A stretch of 64,000 bases of DNA from Gari tellinella (GCA_922989275.2 OV277858.1:3286001-3350000), one strand, 5' to 3'; shown: positions 33,777 through 43,770, counted from the stretch's first letter. A program made the numbers and translations. Notes: generated from the sequence alone by a model not told the origin.

Positions 33777-34850
33777 TAGCTCGACTGAGCCAAAGGCTCA
33801 AGGTGAGCTTTTGGTATGGTCCGTCGTCGTCCGTCGTCGTTAACAATTGCTTCAAATGACATCTCCTCCTATACCGCTTAACAGAATTCAACCAAACTTT
33901 ACAGAAATGTTCCTTGGGTCAAGCTCTTTAAAATTTGTTCAAAGAATTAAAAACAATGCAGAACTCTGGTTGCCATGGCAACCAAAGTGAAAAAATAAGG
34001 AAATCTTAAAAAATCTTCTTGTCAAAAACTGCAAGGGTCAGAGCTTAGATATTTGGCAAACAGCATCATCTACAGGTCCTCTATCAAGTTTGTTCAAAGT
34101 GTGCCCTTGGGGTCAAAATTGGCCCCGCCCCGGGGGTCATAGTTTTACACAGAGTTATATAGTGAACTTTTCAAACGTCTTCTTCTCTAAAACTAATTTG
34201 GCTAGAGCCTTGATATTTGGCATGGTTACACTTCTAGATGTCCTATACCAACATTGTTCAAATGGTTCTGGTCGGTTGCATAACTAGGTCACAGGAGCTA
34301 AAAATAGATTTTTTTTCTATGAAACCTTAAAAAATCTACTTCTTTGAAACTACAAGGGCCATAGCTTAGATATGTGACACATAGCATCGCATATAGGTCC
34401 TCTATCAAGTTTGTTCAAATTATGCCTCTGGGGTTAATATTGGGCCCGCCTTGGGGGTCACAGTTTTACATAGAGTTATAGAGTGAAATTTTCAAAACGT
34501 CTTCTTCTCTGCAACTAATATGGCCAGAGCTTTGATATTCAGTATGGTTACACTTCTAGATATCCTTTACCTATTTTGTTCAACCGGTTTCAGTCTGTTG
34601 CATATGTAGGTCAAAGGAGCTAAAAATAGATTTTTTCAATGGAAACTTACAAAAATCTTCTTGTCTAAAACCCTACTACCCTGATCTTAGATATTTGGCA
34701 CATAGCATCATTTACAGATCCTCTTACAAAATTGTTCAAATTATGCCCCTCGGGTAAAAAATGACCCCTTCCTGGACATGAATATTATTATATCTCCATT
34801 TTGTCAGTTATTCTCAGGTGAGGGAAATATGCCCCATGGGGCTCTTGTTA
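33777..34850 (+). mobile_element. Second-level AGCTCACC element, second of two in identical sites
   Basis: It begins TAGCTCGACTGAGCC, AAAGGCTC, AAGGTGAGCT and CCGTCGTCGTCCG. It ends CTCAGGTGAGGGAAATATG, then the hairpin CCCCATGGGG, then CTCTTGTTA. It follows GGCCACAATTTT of a host monomer, exactly the position used by the element at 31,677. The body is homologous to that element (TCTTCTTGTC, CATCATCTACAGGTCCTCTA, TTGGCATGGTTACACTTCTAG). Confidence 0.65.
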
Positions 34851-35930
34851 TACAATCTTTCTCAAACTTGCTCAGATTGTATATGACCACAGATTTCAAA
34901 TGAGTTTGATTATAGTTGTAATCACATGCATAGGTCAAGAATTATCTACCTTTGCATTGCTGAAAATGCCATATTTAACGGTGTTTATACTCTAGCCGCC
35001 ACAATCTTTATCCAGTCTTTTTCAAACTTGCTCAGATTGTATATTACCATAAGAGTTGTAATAAGTGTCATTATGCTTGAAATCAAACTAATAGGTCAAG
35101 AGTTATCTGCCCTTAAATGGCTGAAAATGCCATAATTATCTTACAGGGTTTACACTCTTGCAACTACAGTTTTCAACGGATTTTGATTATATTTGCACAC
35201 AAAGTTTACAGTTATAAGTTCTCAAAGGAGTGCAATTATTGTTGAAATCTAATCATTGTGGCAATAGTTATCTGCCCTTGATATACTTTGAAATGCCAGA
35301 AAAGGCTTCATTTCAGTATTGTTCAGGCTCTAGTTATCTGCCCTTGATGTACTCTACTATACTAGAATTATGAGGTTGTATTCCAAAATTGTTTACATGC
35401 TATACTACAAGTTTGGTTGGATTTAGATTGAAACGAGTGAAACAGAAACGTAAAGCTATCAGGCTTCAGTAATAGAGGTGAGCGATATCAGGGCCTTCAG
35501 GCCCTCTTGTTTTTTTACTTGCTGAAAATGTTTGCCTAGTTGATATCTAGGTCAGGTTTGAATTTGGTTTATGTTGGGTCAAAATCTAGGTTAATATAGA
35601 TCAAATCAAAGAAAAACAGTGTGAACCCTCTTGAGGCTACAATTCTCATTAGATCTAACTGAAACCTAGTATGAATGTTTTCCTACATAAAATCTAGGTA
35701 AAGTTTTAAATGTGGATCATCTCCTGTCAAAAACTAGGTCACTAGGTAAAGTTATAGAAAAATCTTGTAATCATTCTAGATGCTACAAATTTCATTGTAT
35801 TTTCACGAAATGTGCTCAAAATGTTGGTCTTACATGTATTTAAATCTAGACCAAATGAAAATCTGGGTCATGTCAGGTAATAATATAGGTCACTTTAGGT
35901 CAAGTTTTACATGGCGTACGTCATAATAGT

Positions 35931-37060
35931 GAATTGGGTAAATAATGGCTTAAGGCCTGGTTTGTTAGTCAGCAGCACTGAAATTGGCACACCACATTAA
36001 TTAATCATTTCAAGGAAAAGTTAAAATGACGATTCAATGTTTTGATTTCATAGTTTTCTTCTTCATGCGATACCTCTGCTATTTCTGACATTTTTTTTCA
36101 AAATTGTATTTTCAGGTCCCCGATGCTTGGCAACTTTCTTCGAGAAATATCTAGAAGTCCTTGGAAACTCTGGTGACTGTTGTAGATGGCCAATTCCAGG
36201 AACTACATTGAAGTCCTACAGTAGATATCCCGTTGGAATCAATAAACTCGCAAACTTCATTTAAGATATTTGTAAAAAAAAAGTGGCCTGAAAGGGAACT
36301 TTAAAAACCATAGTGGTAAAAGAACATTGGCAACTGGTCTGTATTAATTCGGGCATTGACAAGCAAGAAATAAAGGATAGGACAGCTGTGCGACAATATT
36401 AACGCTGTTCAGACTACATGTCATGGTGTGTAAAACTGTGTCTAGTGTACTGGATCATAATTCTCCAAAACGAAAGAAAGTTTCTGAAAATCACTAGCCT
36501 GCACAGGTTACTTGTAGGTCAGATGCTACCATGCCTAGCCTAAAGACCAAGACTAATAGGAACAAGCAAAATGGGCTTTGCAATAGTATCTCTAGGAACC
36601 CGCTTGCCCATATTACATTAAGTGGCGGTACCGTAAATTTCTCAGGGAGCACTTTCATTTTCGGCAACTCAAAATGAACTACCGGTATTCATTTTCTAAG
36701 ATAGAGTCGCTTTTGATGCAGTTATCTGTTAAAATAATAAAGCTAATATTTTACTGTCCAGTTTCCTGTTTCCGTTCCTTTACCTGTAGTAAACAGTGAT
36801 ACCTATTAAAACCAGACATTGACTCTTCAAGTCTACTTGACAACATAGCTTAATGCAGGAGAAAAGCAATACAAACATCCTATGAGAGCTTTTTATATTG
36901 CTTTATCTTGAATTTAGCAGCCTACTGTTTAAACCCAAAAATAAAGATATTTTAGTTATCATTTTAAAGAAGTTTCACTGTTAAGCTGGTATGAGCTTGA
37001 ATGCAATAACAATTAGAGAATGGCAACTTTTCATTTTGAAGCATTCATTTTATATGAGTG
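35931..37060. other. No gene supported
   Basis: AT-rich sequence with a splice-acceptor-like TTGTATTTTCAG near 36,113 but no open stretch after it. A hairpin of the AAAGCAATA...TATTGCTTT type is at about 36,855-36,906. Confidence 0.35.
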
Positions 37061-37132
37061 GCAAACAGTTTGGAGCCTGATCAGATGCCATGTATTTTAT
37101 CTAGCTTCTGATCTGAACTGAAACGTTTTGCA
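37061..37132. repeat. Palindromic element, GCAAACAG family, member 6 (diverged)
   Basis: GGCAAACAGTTTGGAGCCTG at the left and CTGATCTGAACTGAAACGTTTTGC at the right pair imperfectly. A still more diverged relative follows at about 37,166-37,243 (AAACAATTTGGATCC and GATCTGGAACTGAACTG). Confidence 0.5.
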
Positions 37133-37610
37133 AAAGAAAAAATGTTTTAGCATTGAGCTGTTTATTGAGAAAACAATTTGGATCCTTATCTTACACCAAA
37201 TCATTTACCTGGCGTATGATCTGGAACTGAACTGCTTACAAAACATATTCTCTGCTGTTTTGCAACCATAAATATTGTGCAGATGTATGATAAACTGGAT
37301 GTCTGCCATGACTGGGTGGTTAACTAGATGTCCCCCATTACTGTGGGGTTAACTAGTTAACTGTACGGTTTTCCATCAGTTATTGCATGGGTGGCAAATC
37401 ACCACCCACTCACAAAGTGTGCAGTATATAAATGGAATTGGAGTACTGTTCTATAGAAAAATGCCACAGCAGTGTTTCAACTTCAGTTATACCGAATCTT
37501 TTGAGAATAATATTTCATTAATGGAAAGAACTTGATGAGTGGAAGTGTTTTGTACATGGTTCATATTTCTTGCATCATTTCTGTAAAAGTTATTCTCCTT
37601 TTCCATATTT

Positions 37611-38870
37611 ATACCCCAACAAACAAAATTTGGGGGGGGGGGTATACTGGGGTCATCATGTCCGTCCGTGCATCTGTCAGTGTCATTGTCCTATGTCTGT
37701 TGGTCATGAAATCAGTACAATAAATAGCAGGGGGCCTCGTGGATACAAAGGACCATGGCCCTGTGTTTATTGCCTGAAAGGTGTCCTGGGGGTATGAAAA
37801 GATGCTTTACAGCAATGGCCCCTAGTAAACTTGTCCAAGTTTGGTGCTATAGACCTTTAATGGGACAAATGTATCCCTTTACAGTCGACTGTCAGGTAAT
37901 AAGGGGTCATTTTAATTTCAAATGATTATGTTACACTCCTGCAACTTGTCGAGAGGGTAAATAAGGATCTGCCCGTACATGTTTGTATGAGCGTGTGTTT
38001 GTATGTGTGTATGTACATAATGCCTCATTTTGTCCGGAATATATATTTCCTTTACCACATCAGCTAGTACTATGTAACACACAATTTGGTATGTGAGTAT
38101 ATCATCGGATAGGAGAGGGTCACATACTGCCTTTAGGTCATTATGACCTTAGCCTTGACCTTTGACCTCAAGTGTAACTGTAATTTTGTCCTAAGCATAT
38201 CTTATGTACTTTATCAGATAGGAATAGAAAATTTGGTGTGTGAAACATTTTGGGATGGGGGTTGTTGCATACCAGGTGTCGCAAACCTCTTTAAGGCCAT
38301 TGTGACCTTGACCTTTGATCTCAATTATTTAAAAAAATAAGCTTGTTCTAAGCATATCTTCTGTACCTTATCAGCAAGCAGTAGCAAATTTGGTATGTGA
38401 GTATATCTTTGGATGGGGGAGTGTCACATACTACTTTTCAGATTACCTTGACCTTTGATCTCAATTTTAGAAAATGCTTGATCGGAGCATAATCTTCTGT
38501 ACCTTATCAGCTAGGAATAGCAATTTTGGTGTGTGATACCATTTTGAGATGGCGGTCACTTACTACTTTTATTCACTGTGACCTTGACCTTTGGCTTTAT
38601 TTTTTTAAAGTTTATCTGGTAAGTGTCTTCTGTACCTTATCAGCTAGGGATAGCAAATTTAATATGTGTATACATCTTGGGATGGCGGAGTGTCAAATAC
38701 TAATTTTAGGCCACTGTTGCCTTGACCTTTGACCTCAATTGTAAAAAGCACTTGGCCGGAGCATATCTTGTGTACCTTATCAGCTAGGAATAGCAAATTT
38801 GGTGAATAAGTACATCTTGAGATGGCAAAGTATCACATACTACTTTTAGGTGACTGTGTATAGGTCATAG
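37611..38870 (+). mobile_element. Dispersed element with an ATACCCC...GGGGTAT head hairpin
   Basis: The head is ATACCCCAACAAACAAAATT followed by a run of G and TATACTGGGGTCATCATG, a layout I know from bivalve dispersed repeats. The body includes 140-bp tandem monomers at 38,040-38,840. No coding capacity is seen; ORFs here read through repeat monomers. Confidence 0.5.
38040..38840 (+). repeat. About 140-bp tandem repeat, five to six units
   Basis: CCTTGACCTTTGA recurs at about 38,152, 38,305, 38,446, 38,582 and 38,720 (spacing 136-153 bp). Each unit also has CTGTACCTTATCAGC, GGAATAGCAAATTTGG and GATGG.GGAGTGTCACATACT. Confidence 0.85.
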
Positions 38871-39129
38871 TTAGTAAAATAAAACTCGGCGATGGTATTC
38901 CAATCGTCTGCGATTCTGGATTTTTTATTTTATGAATTTGAGGCATTTGACGCAATTGTTGCATAGGGCCTCTGATAATTGCTGGCACCAGACCAGGGCA
39001 AGTGAACTTGGTCACAGTCTATAACCACTCAGCAAGGGAGCCCCCAACTGAAATCGGAATACAACACGGCACCGACGACTCTGCCCTGGCCATGGGTACC
39101 AAGGGACATGATTCAGCAGTTACTATGAA

Positions 39130-40070
39130 ATAAGTGCCCAAAGCACATAAGCAACACCCCTTTAATACAAAATGCATGTTTACCTTCCAAATAAAATATA
39201 AACAGTGGTCTACATAATGCTTTAAAAAAAGGATTGGTCTCCCTAAGAGTGGTATTATACTTATATATATACACAATTGTCTACTTAATCCTTGTGTCAT
39301 ACTTTTAGGCGACTGTTGCCTTGACCTCTGACCTCAGTTGCCCAAAGCACATAAGCAACACCTCTTTAGTATAAAATTAATGCATCTTTCAAATAAAAAT
39401 ATAAACAGTGGTCTACATAATGCTTTATAAAAAGGACTGGTCTCCCTAAGAGTGGTATTATACTTATATATATATACAATGGTCTACTTAATCCTTATTT
39501 CGTACTTATAGGTGACTGTGGCCTTGACCTTTGACCTCAATTGCCCAAAGCACATAAGCAACATCCCTTTAGTATAAAATTGATGCATATTTACCTTGCA
39601 AATAGAAATATACACAGTGGTCTACATAATGCTTTAAAAAAAGGACTGGTCTCCCTACGAGTGGTTTTATACTAATATATATATACACAATGGTCTACTT
39701 AATCCTTGTCATACTTTTAGGCGACTGTGGCCTTGACCTTTGACCTCAATTGCCCAAAGCACATAAGCAACACCCCTTTAGTATAAAACTAATGCATCTT
39801 CCAAATAAAAATATGTACAGTGGTCTACTTAATGCTTTATAATCCTTATTTCGTACTTTTAGGCGACTGTGGCCTTGACCTTTGACCTCAATTGCCCACA
39901 GCACATAAGCAACATCCCTTTAGTATAAAATTGATGCATATTTACCTTCCAAATAAAAATATATACAGTGGTCTACATAATGCTGTAAAAAAAGGACTGG
40001 TCTCCCTAAGAGTGGTATTATACTTATATATATATACAACGGTCTACTTAATCCTTATTTCGTACTAACA
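39130..40070 (+). repeat. 205-bp tandem repeat containing TA runs, five units
   Basis: CCCAAAGCACATAAGCAAC recurs at 39,136, 39,341, 39,543, 39,753 and (one change) 39,895. Spacings are 205, 202, 210 and 142 bp, so one unit has a deletion of about 60 bp. Each unit has CAGTGGTCTACATAATGC, AAGGACTGGTCTCCCTAAG, an ATATATATA run and GGTCTACTTAATCCTT. It also carries CCTTGACCTTTGACC, linking it to the neighbouring 140-bp repeat. Confidence 0.88.
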
Positions 40071-40267
40071 AAATATTAAGGAGACCAAAATCTTTATATA
40101 TTTTTTGTTTAAAGAAATATGGGTTAAAGGACTTTAGAATCATATAATAGACATTAGGTGTCTAAGAAAAGTGATTCTAAATGATGATAAGTCGAACAAT
40201 ATAGGATATACAAAATGTCTCCCTAAGGAGGAAAAAAAAGGATGGTCTCCCTACGGAGGAAAATAGT

Positions 40268-40298
<31 letters not shown>

Positions 40299-40396
40299 GG
40301 AAAATGTAAAATATTACGGCAAATGCCGGACCAGCAAAAGTATATATAATTGTAAAGGTAAAAATGACGAAACACGCCTTCTATTTTTTCTTTTGT

Positions 40397-40440
40397 ATTA
40401 TCATACGCTTTTCGCCTCTCGGCTCATCAGTGATTGTAAT
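40397..40440 (-). ncRNA. Mirror hammerhead motif HHR1' on the minus strand of the left palindrome arm
   Basis: This is the inverted copy of HHR1. CTGATGA lies at 40,430-40,424 on the minus strand, with the same stem II and GAAA. It differs where stem III would form: the base after GAAA is A instead of C (40,409), leaving an A-G mismatch, while stem I improves (TCA with TGA, no wobble). It is probably weaker than HHR1 as a single unit but could act as a dimer. Both strands of this palindrome thus encode a hammerhead core. Confidence 0.55.
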
Positions 40441-40442
40441 AT

Positions 40443-40486
40443 ATTACAATCACTGATGAGCCGAGAGGCGAAACGCGTATGGTAAT
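40443..40486 (+). ncRNA. Candidate type I hammerhead ribozyme HHR1
   Basis: The core is CTGATGA (40,453-40,459); stem II is GCC, loop GAGA, GGC (40,460-40,469); then GAAA (40,470-40,473). A two-pair stem III (A-C with G-T, loop GC) leads to the cleavage triplet GTA (40,477-40,479), giving predicted cleavage between 40,479 and 40,480. Stem I pairs 40,450-40,452 (TCA) with 40,480-40,482 (TGG, one wobble) and, beyond a CAA bulge, 40,443-40,446 (ATTA) with 40,483-40,486 (TAAT). All invariant core bases are present. A very short stem III is usual for Penelope-like minimal hammerheads. Activity is not shown. Confidence 0.7.
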
Positions 40487-40517
40487 ACAAAAGAAAAAAT
40501 AGAAGGCGTGTTTAGTC

Positions 40518-40557
<40 letters not shown>

Positions 40558-40671
40558 GGAAATGCAAAGGTCCGACAAAAGTCGGTCCGGTACAAGTTTA
40601 GATATATATCGAATTAAAAAAAGAGAAAGATTATGCCTTTGTTTAAACAATATTTAATAAAAACATTACGC

Positions 40672-40719
40672 TCCTCTACTAAACTAGTTTCGCCTTTCGG
40701 CTCCTCAGTAGTCAATGGA
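40672..40719 (-). ncRNA. Candidate type I hammerhead ribozyme HHR2
   Basis: On the minus strand the core is CTGAGGA (40,708-40,702), stem II is GCC, loop GAAA, GGC (40,701-40,692), then GAAA (40,691-40,688). Stem III is A-C with G-T around loop TA. The triplet is GTT (40,684-40,682), with predicted cleavage between 40,682 and 40,681. Stem I pairs ACTA (40,712-40,709) with TAGT (40,681-40,678) and, past an ATTG/AGA internal loop, TCC (40,719-40,717) with GGA (40,674-40,672). Position 7 is G, which the consensus allows. Pairing is better than in HHR1. Confidence 0.7.
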
Positions 40720-40799
40720 AATAACGTCATTTAAACAAAGGCATAATCTTTCTCTTTTTTTAATTCGATATATATATATATATATATATATTTAAAAAA

Positions 40800-41440
40800 A
40801 AAGGTCTTGATATAAAGCCGTGACACTTATCTTTCGGTTGTAATAATACCAGGATTTTTCTTGAAGCGAAAAAAGTAATGATGACCTACAAAGGCTGCTG
40901 GCTAATGAAATGACTAGACTCGCGTAAGAAAAGAATTCCGTTCGTATAAAACTTAAGCAAACTTCTTAACTTCTAAAAATGTGTTCATGCATTGTTACAA
41001 TGTTCTACATGGAGGAAATATTTCCTTGGAGGCAAAAAATCCATTTTGTATGTAAAGAGACATTTAAAAGGAGTGCGCGTCAAACGGCCAAAATCAAACG
41101 GCCAAAGTTGTAACTGTATTATTATGTCGTATGTGATCATTATTATTATTGAAAGGAAAATTAGAATTATTAACATATTACTTCAAAAAAGGGAATTTAG
41201 GGTTAGTTTTACATCCAGACTAAAATATACATATTATCCGTCCCATTTCTATGAAAGAGGTAACAGCTTGCATTATCTTCAGAAATTAATTGCAAACATG
41301 ATAACATGAGATATCCGTTTCTTTCTGCTTTACTTATGTATTATATAACGGAGTAAATTATAAAGCAGTCAATGCCTTAAGCAATCTATTTTAGTGACTG
41401 CTTAACCTTTTGCCTGCTGATCGCGCCTTTACTTTTTTGT
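40800..41440. other. No gene supported
   Basis: AT-rich sequence. A short direct repeat CAAACGGCCAAA occurs twice near 41,072-41,100. The ORFs on both strands here are chance length. Confidence 0.35.
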
Positions 41441-41508
41441 TGCAAACAACTTGGATCAAGGTCGGATGCCGCGTAACACGGCGTCTGATCTGGATCCAGA
41501 ATGTTTGA
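41441..41508. repeat. Palindromic element, GCAAACAG family, member 7
   Basis: TGCAAACAACTTGGATCAAG at the left, ATCTGGATCCAGAATGTTTGACA at the right and GGATGCCGCGTAACACGGCG at the centre make it the most GC-rich core of the family here. Confidence 0.65.
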
Positions 41509-42297
41509 CACTCGTCTTTAGCTTTATTTACTTACAAAATGTACAAATCTAAATTTTAAAAAAAATGCAGCCGACAATTTCGAGCGATAAAAACAAAAGT
41601 GTAAAAAAACTTGCTTCTTTACTTAATACACATCAATCAATTAAATTAAGATAATAGACGTTTATTTAAGAATAAAATCATCAAGTAAATGTGGTTTAAA
41701 TAATAAACTAGGTCTATTCATCTGTAAACTACATGTCTACCATATTACACATCACAAAGGAATGTGACACATTACGTAACCGTACACAATTAGCAGGAGA
41801 TTTATAAGCGTCATGAAACTCTCCCAGCATGAAGTCCATGCTTCTTGAAAATTAGAGCCGTAAATAGGCGTATTTATTGGGTTAAAGGGTTAATCTAATG
41901 TACTTATTTATTTATTTGTTTTAAAACCTCAAATAAAAAAATATTTAGCGGACGTAGTGGATGATTGACTTATTGATTGGTCAGTGTATGTATATTATTT
42001 TGTCTTAACCTGCTTGCTTGCTTGCATGATTATTGACCTACAAGCAGTAAATCATTTAGTGATTGACTGCTTAATGGATTGATTGAACTGACTGATTTAC
42101 AAGGTACATGTTTTCATAACGAGACTATGGAACTATGGTCAGATTTTATTCATTACCACAATAACCTCGTAATTAATTGATTAATTGATCGATCGGTTGA
42201 TTGAGGGGCTGATTAACGGTTGATTTATTATTATTATTATTGTTGTGCCTGGTTGGCTGTTCGGTCTGTAGACTGACTGGTTGAGTGAATGACTGTT

Positions 42298-42512
42298 TCA
42301 TTCATTAATTCATTCATTCACTCATTCATTCACTCATTCACTAATTCATTTGCTCAGCGTTTTCGCTGTTTGCTTATCTTTTGTGTATGTTAACTCATTT
42401 TGCATCGACATTTCATTCAACAGTCTAGCTGATCGTATTTCACCGCCGTTATGGTTAATCATTGTATCAATCATTCATTCATTCATTCGTTCATTTATTC
42501 ATTCATTCATTT
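42298..42512 (+). repeat. Degenerate ATTC tetranucleotide repeats
   Basis: Two runs of ATTC/ACTC (42,298-42,352 and 42,468-42,512) flank ordinary sequence. The preceding 41,950-42,300 is rich in TTGATTGA-like words. Nothing else is supported from 41,509 to 42,297. Confidence 0.85.
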
Positions 42513-42734
42513 GTTTAATCATTCCTATGTGTTTAGTGGGTTGCTTTGCATTGTGTTGTATGTATGTGACTTTGTTTTCTTGTTTATTTCTTTCTTATAT
42601 TTTCATCATGTATAGTGGTCAAATAAAAGCAAACAAACCAGGGGGTTGTCACTTTTATCAAAAAAAGATCAATGCTACCCGTGCGTGTAACTTGAACATG
42701 TGTTTTTGACTTCTGTAACCGCATGATTTTTATA

Positions 42735-42806
42735 TATTATACAAATCACAAAAAATAAAGATAATAGAATTGAATTGAAAAAAACAAAAAAACAAAAAAA
42801 CAAACA
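42735..42806 (+). repeat. Possible polyadenylated retroposon 3' end
   Basis: AAAAAATAAAGATAATAGAATTGAATTGAAAAA is followed by a degenerate A-rich CAAAAAAA tail. An AATAAAG signal plus GAATTGAATTG plus A-tail is a common LINE/SINE terminus, but no body could be identified. Confidence 0.3.
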
Positions 42807-43020
42807 ACATCAATGCACCTGGTTTGGTTGATGACTGGATTAACCCTCTCATTACTGAATACCAGTAACATGATGACTATTGCAATTGCAAACAGTTGTA
42901 ATCCTGACCAGGCTGCAAAAATGTCGGATTCATAGAGTATGTCTCTTGAAATATAGTTTACCCCTTTTTCAAATTAAGCTCTTTATGACACATTTTACCT
43001 TTTCTCCGCATGAGGATCAT

Positions 43021-43138
43021 CAGAGAGACAGACAGACAGACAGACATTCATACAGAAAGATGGAGACAGAAAAGAAGAAGCGAGAGACTGACAGACAGGG
43101 ATAAGATAAAAACAGACAGACAGAGAGACAGACAATAG
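43021..43138 (+). repeat. GACA-rich simple repeat
   Basis: Interrupted GACAGACAGACA runs with AGAGAGAC. Long ORFs on both strands across it are simple-repeat translations. Confidence 0.85.
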
Positions 43139-43171
43139 GCAAACAGACAGTGGCAGAGAAATATAGACACA

Positions 43172-43545
43172 CACAAACTTCGTAGGTAAACGAAAAAAAA
43201 CGTTTTTCTCTCATTTTCAAAACCTCACTTTACTAACAATTTATAAGCTATCGCCTTAAATTGTCTACTACGCGTAAGATCATGGTCTAATAAAACATCT
43301 GTATAAAAATTTATAACGAAAAGATTACATTAAAAGCATTTCTATTAACACCAAACTTCGTAGGTAAACGAAAAATTACTTTTTTCTCTCATTTTCAAAA
43401 CCTCACTTTACTAACAATTTTTAAGCTATCGCCTCAAATTTTGTACTACGCGTAAGATCATGGTCTAATATAAAATCGTATTAAAATTTATAACGAAAGG
43501 ATAACATTAAAAGCATTTCTATTAACACCAATCTTTCGGAAAAAC
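43172..43545 (+). repeat. About 175-bp tandem duplication
   Basis: AACTTCGTAGGTAAACGAAAA, TTTTCTCTCATTTTCAAAACC, AAGCTATCGCCT, TACTACGCGTAAGATCATGG and AAAAGCATTTCTATTAACACC occur twice in order (starts about 43,176 and 43,353). A partial third start is near 43,529. Confidence 0.85.
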
Positions 43546-43770
43546 GTTGTTTTCTAGCCGCCAGCGAGCGCCGCTGATTGACCGATTTTGAACGACACGA
43601 TAAATCGCGAGCCCGCCGGATACTTCTCCAGGTATAATTCCTCCATGATTGGAGACACTATTTTGGTTCGTTGTCAGGTGGGAGTTTTTTATAGTGAGGG
43701 AAATTAACGTACATTTGCGACAACGGATTCACATTTTCGTAATATTTCGAAGGGGGGGTCATAATATTAT

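Larger units (their letters stand above)
31093..35517 (+). mobile_element. AGCTCACC element nested in the outer element, itself hosting two further copies
   Basis: It starts TAGCTCACCTGAGC with a hairpin and CCGTCGTTCGTCGTC. It ends GAGGTGAGCGATA followed by the hairpin GGGCCTTCAGGCCC and TCTTGTT. The body is a tandem of about 170-bp monomers (landmarks TTTACACTCTAGAGGC, AACTTGCTCAGATTGTATAT, TGAGTTTGATTATGGTTGAA, TTATCTACCTTTGAATTGCT) at about 31,150, 31,330, 31,500, 31,665, 33,755, 34,985 and 35,150. Two more AGCTCACC elements interrupt it. Confidence 0.65.
30091..35930 (+). mobile_element. Outer host element (TAGGTCACTAGGTCAAA type) split by a nested insertion
   Basis: 30,091-31,092 carries repeated units with AATGTTTGCCTC, ATATCTAGGTCA, ATGTTAGGTCAAAAACTAGG and TCACTAGGTCAAAT. 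The same unit order resumes at about 35,518 and runs to about 35,930. The segment between (31,093-35,517) is therefore an insertion. It also contains a palindromic element at 30,841. It is non-coding and familiar as a bivalve dispersed repeat. Confidence 0.6.
40270..40791. mobile_element. Pair of palindromic units in TA repeats carrying hammerhead ribozymes
   Basis: Three TA runs (about 40,270-40,296, 40,521-40,552 and 40,770-40,791) frame two units. Each begins with related sequence (GACGGAAAATGTAAA; AACGGAAATGCAAAGG) and a small hairpin, then a large inverted repeat. Unit 1 is a 142-bp near-perfect palindrome centred at 40,441/40,442. Unit 2 has 43-bp arms (40,605-40,647 and 40,732-40,774) around an 84-bp loop. 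Hammerhead motifs of this minimal type are known from Penelope-like elements and retrozymes. No RT or GIY-YIG ORF is present here, so these would be non-autonomous copies or remnants. Confidence 0.7.

Noticed and set aside
40992..41309. 105-codon ORF
   Set aside because: It is lysine/isoleucine-rich AT-biased translation with an overlapping ORF on the other strand; no motif supports it.
42350..42709. 119-codon hydrophobic ORF
   Set aside because: It runs across degenerate ATTC repeats (HSFIRSFIHSF) and AT-rich sequence, with no homologue recognised and no supporting signals.
42880..43220. ORFs rich in RQTDRQ or VCLSVCLF
   Set aside because: They are translations of the GACA simple repeat on either strand.
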